A DNA stretch of 22,500 nt. Source: Botryococcus braunii (Eukaryota; Chlorophyta; Trebouxiophyceae). The notes under the pieces were generated by a model. The model searched no databases, had not been told where the DNA came from, and saw only the letters and a list, made by a program, of their open reading frames with translations. The stretch lies in assembly GCA_002005505.1 (NCBI GenBank), contig KV908570.1, positions 101,371 through 123,870 of the forward strand. The letters are read 5' to 3'. Below are positions 1 through 22,500 of this stretch, one piece after another. Made by a program: the position numbers and the translations under genes. Numbering within the stretch: position 1 is the stretch's first letter; every line of letters begins with the position of its first letter.

Positions 1-1313
1 CTGCAGATATACGGCGATGATCCCAAACTGACGAACACAGAGACAAAGGGTTGATTTCCCACGAAATTGGACATTGACTCCAAGTTCTCTCGCAGCTGCT
101 GAACTTTGGACTGAGATTGAGAGTGGCCTCTCATGAGAGGTCCAAGAAGTCCGGACGAGTAAGACTACGTGTCAAGGAGTTTCCAGGCCTCAATTGAAGG
201 TGCTGTCTTGTGTTCAGCCTTGGTAATCATTCGTCCTCATGGCTGTAGGCCATGAACAGCCACGATTCCCCTTTGCCAATTTGCTGTTGAAGGCAGGGCG
301 CTTTTGAACGTGGGAGCTTTGACTGTGACAGTTCGATGAACTGTGACATTCACGTGATTTTGACCGACATTCTTCGGAAGAGTGTCTGCCATGCCATGCT
401 CCCAGGAGATTTCTAAAGCTGTGCTGAACGTATGAGTATAGTATGCCTGGTTATCGCTGTCATTTCTACAAACCGATGTTGAAAAGGGGGGGGGGGGGGC
501 TTCAAGATGAGCAACTTTCACATGTTTACGCATCGCCACTTTGTTGGTAAAACAAGAAGAGAAGCTTGTGTCAAACAATTAAGGCCCTAACTTGGAGTGT
601 TCCTTTCTTGTGCTTTTTCTGTCCTGCAAATCGAGTTGCACATCTTAAGCCCAGGCTTTGAGGCCTGCATGTGGCTTGGGTTTGGATACGGGCTTGGCCA
701 TTCGAGTCAGCAGGTCAAGAATATTCCTATTGCCCAATTTTTTTTTTGAGCAATGGGAACACCTCGGGTTTAAAGTTTCTGCGATGGCCAGTGTCTTTTT
801 CTCATCTAACTTAAGAGTCAGATTTCCCCTTGCAAAAGGTGGTATTCCTTTCCAAGCCTTCGAATTGTTATGATATACCCTTTAATGCTGTAGGACGGGT
901 TGCCCCCGGTGGGCTCCTGTTAGCAGATGGTTTGGATATGTGCTCACAAAGAGGGAAGCCAAAATTCCTTGTCTCAGCTTTGAAGTTAAGAATTCGACCT
1001 CTGAAGTACTGACTGCTGTTGCAGTTTCTGTTGAAAGATGGTGGCGATGGAAGCAGAAAGTTAAGCTGGAACACCATCTAACAGGCTTTGTAAAGTGAAG
1101 TGCAGTAGTATACTCCAGCATCTCTGCTGCGCCTGATAATGCAACTTGGCTGGAACTGTGTTGCTGTCTAATGAAAAGTTTGCATGCTTTTAACACCGCC
1201 GTTTCCTGGATTTGAATTGAAATCAGTGAGTTCTTGGAAAGCGCAGCCTTACATGAGTCAGGATTAGCAAGGGTTTTTGCAAAAGGGTGCAACGTGGATT
1301 TCCACGTCTGCAA
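1..1313 (-). pseudogene. possible decayed C2H2 zinc-finger gene fragments
   Basis: No intact gene is present, but several short minus-strand blocks look like C2H2 fingers that have lost residues and frame. Around 507-554 the peptide CFTNKVAMRKHVKVAH keeps the aromatic residue, the hydrophobic residue and the H-x4-H half of a finger, but not the usual first cysteine pair. Around 696-770 a block reads RCSHCSKKKLGNRN and continues ILDLLTRM, with a C-x2-C pair but no histidines. Around 910-968 FPLCEHISKPSANRS resembles a finger whose first Cys is Phe. Around 1199-1256 CKAALSKNSLISIQIQET has the finger spacing with Gln and Thr where His is expected. The blocks lie in different frames separated by stops. 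Chance similarity is a real alternative. A 14-bp G tract lies at 486-499. Confidence 0.2.
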
Positions 1314-1535
1314 CAGGATTTTTAAATGGGAAGTGGATGAGCAGTAGCATGTATAGATGAATCCTCACGCGTAGCAATGGTTGCACAGGGTGAGAAGGTG
1401 TACATTACAGCTGAGGGAAACAGAGTACTCAAGGTCCCCGGGGGCCCCCGCGGGGGGGGGGGGGGTAGTGAGTGTGAGGGGAGAGAATCAAAAAGGGAGA
1501 AGCTCACTCAGAGGGAGATCGAGATCGGTCGATAG

Positions 1536-1540
<5 letters not shown>

Positions 1541-1628
<88 letters not shown>

Positions 1629-1651
1629 CATGTGTGCACATACGCGCGCGC

Positions 1652-1741
<90 letters not shown>
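1541..1741. repeat. compound (AG)n-(CG)n-(TG)n-(CG)n microsatellite
   Basis: About 85 bp of pure AG (1541-1625) are followed by a short spacer, about 24 bp of CG (1643-1666), about 69 bp of TG (1666-1734) and a closing CG block to 1741. The alternating purine-pyrimidine half (CG/TG) is the classic Z-DNA-forming type, and the AG half is a homopurine run. The long open frames over this stretch (poly-Arg-Glu, Thr-His or Cys-Val) are repeat artefacts. A G-rich tract (about 1437-1466) lies just before it. Confidence 0.95.
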
Positions 1742-1742
<1 letters not shown>

Positions 1743-2617
1743 AGGGCAAGGGCGATCCGACGCACAACTAGGGAGGTCTGGGGATTCCCACATCAAATGG
1801 GTCAGTCATGTGCACGTCCTCCCACGACAGGGAATATCGACATTGTAGAGTGCACCTGGTACCATCGTGCTAGTGCATCATGCACTCCACAGTCGATAGG
1901 CTACATCCATACAACAAGGCGTTACTAAGACACTCCAATATTCATGAAACAGGTTTGATGCACTAACAAGGTTTAGTGGTTACCCACATCAAGAAGGAAA
2001 GGAAGGGAGCCTGGCAGCCCTTGACACAGAGCTGGTCGAGGCATTCCGGATGAATACAATTGGCGCAATTACAACTGGATCCTTTACAAATCAGATGGAC
2101 ACCCCATGAAACTTGGAAAGGATTCTGCAGTCACGTATACTACTACCCATTGCTGGGGGATCATGTACGCCGCCGCTAATTGACAGACATGGACACTACT
2201 AATGGGTGGCCACAGGCCACGTGGCTCACTGACAGCCACCGGAACATTATTTCTGTAACATGTCATGGAGGAAAGCCATGCTAATGCAGAACCGAAATAC
2301 ACTATTGTGAGGCACAGTCGGACATGCCTTGCGTCTACACATGCAGCATTGGAAAATTGGTGTTGTGCAATTGATGAATCGCCCATTTCCCCACAAATAC
2401 ATTGATCCATTACAACTCAACATGCAATGCAAGCCCGGCCTTCTGTAGACCCTGTAAAGTCTAACTCTTTAAACAGGCTGGGCCAAGCCTTGCGCCAACA
2501 GCACAGATGACAAATCAATCGCATTCATCATCGGCCGCGACAAAGCAGTCTCCAACCAAGGCTTTAAAAAACATTGAAGCCTCTTGAATCGCAAACTGTA
2601 ATTGAATTTTCGTCGGG
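1742..2617. other. intergenic, no recognisable gene
   Basis: I see no gene here. A 108-codon minus-strand frame (2084-2410) and a plus-strand run of short open segments near 1990-2360 show no family motif, no consistent splice structure and no start context. The stretch may include distal 3' UTR of the GDH gene, because minus-strand TGTAA motifs (TTACA on the plus strand) occur near 2067, 2085 and 2410. Confidence 0.5.
2410..2414 (-). terminator. candidate TGTAA polyadenylation signal of the GDH gene
   Basis: TTACA on the plus strand is TGTAA in the sense of the GDH transcript, about 480 nt after its stop codon. TGTAA is the usual poly(A) signal in green algae. Another TGTAA overlaps the stop codon itself (2898-2902) but is probably too close. 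A five-base motif is expected often by chance, so this is only a candidate. Confidence 0.15.
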
Positions 2618-2868
2618 GTCTATTTCAATGGTTGGACAAGTATTTCATTGGAGGGCGCCTCAACTGAGAGACTTCCGAGCTGGGGAGGCCGCAAAAGCCC
2701 CGCACCTCGTCTGTGGGCACACCACAACCAAAACAAAAAGTTGTGTTGGTGTCGATTTCGATGGGTGGTCAAGTATTTCATTGGAGGGCGCCTCAACTGA
2801 AAAGACCCCTGATGTGGGCAAACCACTAAACCCCTGGATCTCGTCTGTGGGCACAACGCAGCCAAAAA
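2618..2868. repeat. tandem duplication, unit about 133 bp
   Basis: Two diverged copies lie head to tail (about 2618-2735 and 2750-2868). The shared segment CAAGTATTTCATTGGAGGGC starts at 2637 and again at 2770, and CTCGTCTGTGGGCAC starts at 2706 and again at 2840. Both copies lie just downstream of the GDH stop codon and are probably in its 3' UTR. The middle of the unit has diverged more than its two ends. Confidence 0.85.
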
Positions 2869-2897
2869 TACGGAAAAATGAGGTAGGTCTGGTTGGT

Positions 2898-10450
<7,553 letters not shown>

Positions 10451-10760
10451 TTTGGCGAGCGCGTACTTCTGAGAGACAACTGTGCTTGGGTTTGGCTAGT
10501 GCGCCTATCAGAAGCAGGTGATACAGACTTTCGTTTTGAAGACTGTTCACGGGAGCGCCACTTGACCTGCACGGGGCTTCCCGTGTACAGGCCCCGTGCG
10601 GGCGGGGCAGAGATCTACGCGGGGATGTCGTAAACCCTTTTTCACCTTATCCATTGACGTTCGAGGAGAGATAATTTTGGCCTGGTCCACGCAATCGTGT
10701 CTCCAAGCACAGCGGAATGTACTAGCCCACATCATGCTGTACACAAGTCATGATACACAA
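10451..10760 (-). promoter_or_regulatory. presumed GDH promoter/5' UTR with GC-rich foldback
   Basis: This is the sequence upstream of the GDH start codon. No convincing TATA box is visible at a fixed distance. A foldback lies 120-150 nt upstream of the ATG: CACGGG-GCTT-CCCGTG at 10570-10585. An alternative pairing is GCACGGGG (10569-10576) with CCCCGTGC (10592-10599), so two mutually exclusive hairpins share one arm. A GC box-like CCCGCCC follows in the gene sense. The promoter role is inferred from position only. Confidence 0.35.
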
Positions 10761-12401
<1,641 letters not shown>

Positions 12402-12486
12402 AAGGGGGGGCTTAAAAATGTTGAGTGGTGGAATGAATTGCGTACTCAAAACAGTACCAGTAGGGGGCTGGGGGCGAAGCCGCATG

Positions 12487-12544
12487 GGGACTGGCAATGG
12501 GGCCCCTCATGGCTCGCGGGCAACGGGACTGGCAACGAGGCCCC
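12487..12544. repeat. short direct repeat, period 38
   Basis: GGGACTGGCAATGGGGCCCC (12487-12506) recurs as GGGACTGGCAACGAGGCCCC (12525-12544). The surroundings are GC-rich, unlike the flanking spacer. The repeat lies in the presumed 5' region of the PIG-H gene. Confidence 0.8.
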
Positions 12545-12666
12545 AAGTCACTCAGGGCGGCGCCCGTCAAGACCTTAACAGTGTGAGCCTACTGTGAAAG
12601 AGGTTTACAATCTGCCATGGTGGACTATATCGTTGATGCTACGTCACACTCCCTCAAACAGTATTG

Positions 12667-14437
12667 ATGGATGGCGATGGCCCAGATCGCAGAACGGATC
12701 AGTCGGGTTGCTTTGAATATAAACTCGAGCAGCCTTTCCCATACATGCGGGTGTTGGTTACGCTCTTCATGGTAAAGATCTGTTCTTGTTACAACCACAA
12801 GCAGTTACATAAGATATCTTAATACTTGTCAAACCCCGTAACGGTCTTGCATACGTCCAGCCATCGTGGAATCCATGAACTTCTGGAATCTTGCAGGGGC
12901 TCTTGAGCTGTGCATCAAACATGAAGAATACAGGGGTAAGATGGCACTCTGATATTGCAATGTCTCGTGCTGGGTCTGTTTTCCCGGTTGGGTCGGGACT
13001 TCGAGCTGTAGAACCTTAATGTCTTGGAAGACGTATAAGCTTTATGGAGGGGACTTTGCACTCTGATTATAAATTCTCATTTGACTGCAGATTTTGATGA
13101 TAACCTCACTGGTTCTGTACTGCTTGTCTCTAGTCCGAAGTGAGGGGCTGTTGGTGATTGAGGGGGTCGGTGTATCCTTGGAAACAATCCACTGGTGTCG
13201 AGCAAGATCAAGAAAATTCCTTGATATCCAGTCTATTGCAGATGTCCACATCATGGAGGTGTCGGCCCGCCTGTGATCGTTCCTCCTACTGACTACTCTG
13301 GAGTTACTCCCCACTAAGTCAGGCTTTTTTATTAAAGCATGCAAGTAGTGCTTGCCCAGGAAAACTGGCACGTAATCTGAAATTTGTTTATCATGGGTTC
13401 CATCACATCGTACTTAACAGAAGGCTCCAATCAATCTGTTCTAAAACCATGCTGTGAGTTCATGGGATGAGACCATGATTCTGATGGATGGGATGATGTT
13501 AGAAAACCATGGTCTGAGGGGATGCTCTGAGTGAATGGGATAAGTTCATAGCCATAGTCCATATGTGAGTATGTTTGGTATTACTTTCTGGATTAATCTT
13601 TCCCATCTTCTTTACAGTTTCTCATTGTAGTATCGGAGACTTGTTCATCATGAGAACTACTTTTGAGCGAGTTTGCCTGTCATGCCTTGCCCTGCATTGG
13701 ACTATCACTTTCTCCCCACTAAGACACATATTCACATTCCACGCATAACCAGGCACATACAGTGTTGGAATGCCAGTGAATCTTGTCAGGAAGGCCCAAG
13801 GTTATAGGTAAAGGGACATTTTGAGGTATCATGCATGACCACAGAGCTCCTCGCACCAACCCCTCCATACTTGCGCGTCTCCACAGGAGTTTCTGGGCCC
13901 CCACCCTTTTCTTCCTTCTCTTACCCGTTTTGTATTGTTTTCTCCTAAAGGTCCACCGGGTTTGCCTCTTCAAGAATGTCCCTGACCTGCAGAGAAGGTC
14001 TTCGTCAGGACAGAATCTCATTCACGGCGGCCTCCAGGTGTCATCGCTCCCCGTCTGCTTGCCTCACCAAGCCCTGCTGGTCCACAACCTGTTCTGGTAC
14101 GAATTTTTTCAGGCACACAGGACAGGGCAGTTGGTCGGCTATGGAGGGCGGCACAATCAGACAGGTTAGGGGCCGAACATAAGATCAAGCGGAGCTCTTG
14201 GAGCTGGACAACTAAGGAAGACCTTTTTGCTTGCTATTCGCAAATCTGTGGGGACCCCCTTCTTGACCTGTCAGGAGGCCTGTGCAGGGCGTGGGCTATG
14301 CATCTGTGGTGCACTATCTTGCGTTTCAGTTGAAAGGCGTGCAAAGGCTGGCCATACCTTTCCCACACACCTTGCCGCGGCTGAGCACGCTTCGACCGCT
14401 GTACCAGCAGTTGCGTACCCACCTTCAACTCGACTGA
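12667..14437 (+). CDS. PIGH: GPI N-acetylglucosaminyltransferase subunit H (PIG-H/GPI15), 3 exons
   Basis: PIG-H is a subunit of the ER membrane complex that transfers GlcNAc to phosphatidylinositol, the first step of GPI-anchor synthesis; it binds the catalytic PIG-A. Exons 12667-12771, 13091-13258 and 14288-14437 (TGA) join in phase 0 to 140 residues. Introns are GTAAAG..CTGCAG (319 bp) and GTGTCG..GTGCAG (1029 bp). The hydrophobic segment (about 27-50) crosses the first junction: MRVLVTLFM then ILMITSLVLYCLSLV. The family core follows: SEGLLVIEGVGVSLETIH (about 53-70), matching the ESLLVI-x-G-x-GVQLET pattern; KFLDIQSIADVHIME (about 77-91); and after the second junction GVGYASVVHYLAFQLKG, then a C-terminal helix with RLSTLRPLYQQLRTHLQ. 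The first Met follows an in-frame stop at 12634-12636. The protein is shorter than human PIG-H (about 188), mostly at the N-terminus, so an upstream exon or another start is possible. The codons are less GC-ending than in GDH. Confidence 0.8.
13945..14184 (-). pseudogene. coding-like antisense block inside PIG-H intron 2
   Basis: One minus-strand frame reads SYVRPLTCLIVPPSIADQ, then LPCPVCLKKFVPEQVVDQQG and LVRQADGER, a TGA, HLEAAVNEILS, a second TGA, and after a CTGCAG acceptor-like site VRDILEEANPVDL before TAG. The CPVC-x3-F-x4-V-x2 run followed later by HLE recalls a UBZ- or C2H2-type zinc finger, but the second cysteine after HLE is absent and two stops break the frame. The gaps are too short for ordinary introns. 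It may be a gene relic or chance; the plus strand here is PIG-H intron. Confidence 0.2.
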
Positions 14438-14605
14438 CCAGGCATAGTGTCTCTGGCGCGTCTATGTTGGGTAATTGGAAGACATTTTCAGTCTGTACGT
14501 GCTCTGCACACCCCTTGGGAGCTGGCGAGGGTGGGGTAGAGAGATAAAAGAACAGGGAAGCAGGTGGGAGGGATGGGAAAAAGAAACCCGTGGGGGGGGG
14601 GGGGA

Positions 14606-14820
<215 letters not shown>

Positions 14821-15153
14821 CGCGCGAAGGAGGGCAAAAGAGAGATAGAACATCTATCGTCCAAAGATCCGTGTACCAAGCGCAGGAATGGCTCTATTTG
14901 AGGTACCATGTGAATCAGTCAGTCAATCTATTTTACGTTGTCCAACCAGTCCCGCATATCAAGTCATACGATGGAAGCAGCAGTACCTGGCAGCTTTAGT
15001 TCACTCTGAAGCACACCACAGAGGTGCTTCGGTCATGGCTATTCAAAAATGTCCCTCACCCGAGCGGACTCGTCGGCTTTTATGAAGGTCCAGGACTCGC
15101 ACTGATCCAAACAGCATCAGTACTTTACCTGATGACGTCCTGGCCAGTGGTTT

Positions 15154-15158
15154 TGTAA
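15154..15158 (+). terminator. candidate TGTAA polyadenylation signal of the PIG-H gene
   Basis: TGTAA lies about 720 nt after the PIG-H stop codon, beyond the compound microsatellite. The assignment rests on the green-algal consensus and on position only. Confidence 0.2.
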
Positions 15159-15165
15159 TTTGATC

Positions 15166-15218
15166 ATTGGAAAGTAACTAGTAATTGAGTGCATTGGAAA
15201 TAACTAGTAATTGAGTGC
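15166..15218. repeat. 27-bp tandem duplication
   Basis: ATTGGAAAGTAACTAGTAAT... (15166-15192) is followed at once by the same unit lacking one G (15193-15218). Both end in TTGAGTGC. It lies in the spacer just after the candidate PIG-H poly(A) signal. Confidence 0.9.
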
Positions 15219-15416
15219 ATATGCACCTCTGGCTGCATGAGAAATAAGTATGCATACAGAATCACTACGCCTGTGGAATGTAGCAACAATGCCAACACCC
15301 AACAACAACGCTTGCACGGGCCGACCGCAAACCAACTTTTGCTTAGTAAGGGTGTCTAGCTGTTCATCTGGGACTGGCAGCACGTGCATCTGAGATATCA
15401 TGTGATTGGACATAAC

Positions 15417-15490
15417 GTCTACTATGGTGAATGTGACAAAGCTCTGTAGACGGATGCCTACAGAGCTTTGTCACATTCACCATTGTAGAC
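15417..15490. repeat. 33-bp near-perfect inverted repeat (hairpin)
   Basis: The arms at 15417-15449 and 15458-15490 are reverse complements with a single mismatch, around an 8-nt loop (ACGGATGC). The arms contain ATGGTGAATGTGACAAAGCT and its complement. No target-site duplication or terminal motif is evident at the outer edges. It lies between the two convergent genes. Confidence 0.95.
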
Positions 15491-15799
15491 GCGCTCAAGC
15501 TGACATTGCATGGGGGCATGGAGAGAAAACACGATTTTTCCACATTTATGCAAGAATGCCATGCGTTTGCAGCAGCCACACTGACCCCAAACTTCACCGT
15601 TCACCCAATCGTCACTTGTCTTTCGTGCACACGAGCACAATTGCATCACAGTAACCACTGGAGTAATCACCCAAGTCGCAAAGCTGTCAGAATTCGCACA
15701 GCCCCCTCATTTAGGGATGTGTGGGGCCCTGGCCATGGGCAAGAGATTGCCCTTTGCTCTTACACACTCCCACACATGGTGGGGACTCCACTCAAAGCG

Positions 15800-15874
15800 G
15801 CGAACACCAACCAGAATGGAGGTGATCAGGGTGCACGAACCGATCATGAACCTTCATTCTGGTTGCTTGTTCGC
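15800..15874. repeat. imperfect inverted repeat, arms about 25 bp
   Basis: GCGAACACCAACCAGAATGG at 15800 pairs imperfectly with CATTCTGGTTGCTTGTTCGC ending at 15874. The loop of about 26 nt contains GATC boxes. It lies some 310 bp from the 33-bp foldback and in the same spacer; the two share no obvious sequence. Confidence 0.75.
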
Positions 15875-16664
15875 CTCTCAGAAGTCACACAATTGGCGAC
15901 ACAGATGCTGCATAACGCTGCTACTAGCTAAGGCAAACAGTGAACCAGGTGCGGCAGCCACAGGCCCGGAGTCCGAAGGTACCTAACCAGAAAATCTATC
16001 AGAGAACTCTCTAACATCATTCATGAGGTTCCAAACAAGGCCAGCCGGTGGAACAACCCCAACAGAAGACCCGCGTGGCCTCATCAGCACCAACTAGGAC
16101 CTTTCACACGACTTAAGCAACCTGATCTCCACACTCTCAGGTTTATTTCTTGAATAGTACAGTTTATTTTCACAGAGCGATACTTCTAACTAGTCGCTCC
16201 TCTGGGCGGCGAGCTTCCTTTCCACATGCAAGACAGCCCCTTGCAGCCGTCTTCTTCAGGGCAACGGCGTCTGACAAATCTCTGTTGCGATAGTCCAGTG
16301 AGTGCTCTGAGCACGATTTTCATTGCAAAACGCATTGTCAGTGCAAAACTCCCTTGACAAACACCCTGCCACATGAGAGAAGTAGGTCCTTTAGACCTGA
16401 TGGCGTGAAGTGAGGACATCATGCTCCTCCTCCTCCTCCTCCAACGGTGTTGAAGACTCGCCGCTAATCAGCTTATCACGCTTGTAGGTAAAATGCAGTC
16501 CTGTCCATCCCACACCTGTCCTTGCTCAAATTAAAGCCACTCTTTAGCCTAAGGTTTTGCAATGGTTCCAATTTTGGCTCTGCCCCTCCCCCGTTCCTGC
16601 CTTGGTTTGCGCTGAGGAAGAATGCAGGCAAAGAACAAGACGAAGTGCTACCTCACAGAGTTCT

Positions 16665-16669
16665 TTACA
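16665..16669 (-). terminator. candidate TGTAA polyadenylation signal of the MFS gene
   Basis: TTACA on the plus strand is TGTAA in the gene sense, about 210 nt after the tentative MFS stop codon. The distance is plausible for a 3' UTR, but the motif is short. Confidence 0.25.
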
Positions 16670-16874
16670 CTGCACTGGTATTGAGTTCGGAGAGACTCCT
16701 TTCTGCATGGGCAACACAAGTGTTCTGGACCTTCAATTTTTGTTTTTTTTTGTCGCTTTTGTATTTCAGCTGATCCTAGAAGACAGTGCAAACTACGCAG
16801 CATCTTGGCCTTGTGGGAGCCGGCATCTTCAGTGTGTCCATCAAAGATTTCACCAGACAATTGAAATAGTGTTG

Positions 16875-22500
<5,626 letters not shown>

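Noticed and set aside
1381..1928. Long overlapping frames on both strands (Arg-Glu, Cys-Val, Thr-His, Ser-Leu repeats)
   Set aside because: They are translations of the AG/CG/TG microsatellite. The same holds for similar frames at 7169-7561, 8580-9165, 12026-12597, 14271-14909, 17975-18324, 19438-20507, 20827-21260 and 21375-22087.
13831..14169. Plus-strand frame of 112 codons in PIG-H intron 2, considered as an extra exon
   Set aside because: The exons at 13091-13258 and 14288-14437 join in phase 0 with PIG-H residues contiguous across the junction, so no additional exon is needed.
15506..15931. Plus-strand frame of 141 codons
   Set aside because: No recognisable motif, no splice partners, and it overlaps foldback sequence between two genes.

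Overview
This is nuclear DNA of a eukaryote, most likely a microalga of the green lineage. Three genes can be read by joining exons through GT-AG (and one GC-AG) introns. Introns and spacers are filled with long dinucleotide tracts of (CA)n, (TG)n and (GA)n. Two genes give clues to the lineage: a bacterial-type hexameric NADP-glutamate dehydrogenase, and a plant-type (UNE2-like) major facilitator. TGTAA, the usual poly(A) signal of green algae, occurs downstream of the genes. The lineage is an inference, and no species is named.

Layout. Positions 1-2897 hold no intact gene. The minus strand carries short cysteine/histidine blocks that resemble decayed C2H2 zinc fingers, followed by a compound (AG)n-(CG)n-(TG)n tract and a 133-bp tandem duplication. 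Positions 2898-10450 (minus) are a complete ten-exon gdhA-type gene. Its reading frame stays open across all nine introns and gives 452 residues. Positions 10451-12666 are the spacer between two divergent genes, with a GC-rich foldback near the GDH start and a large (TG)n(AG)n tract. Positions 12667-14437 (plus) are a three-exon gene for a 140-residue PIG-H protein, a subunit of the enzyme that starts GPI-anchor synthesis. It was found by exon joining, because no single long ORF covers it. Positions 14438-16874 separate this gene from a convergent neighbour and contain two hairpin-forming inverted repeats. Positions 16875-22500 (minus) are seven exons (406 residues, 5' end outside the window) of an MFS transporter.

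The three genes belong to unrelated processes (nitrogen metabolism, ER GPI-anchor assembly, membrane transport), so nothing suggests a cluster or operon. No new multi-gene system is visible. The points worth a second look are structural: tandem hairpins inside a GDH intron, a 40-bp minisatellite open in all three antisense frames, a family of short palindromes, a 33-bp near-perfect foldback, a GC-AG intron, and an MFS exon boundary that only keeps frame if the donor lies inside a (TG)n tract.
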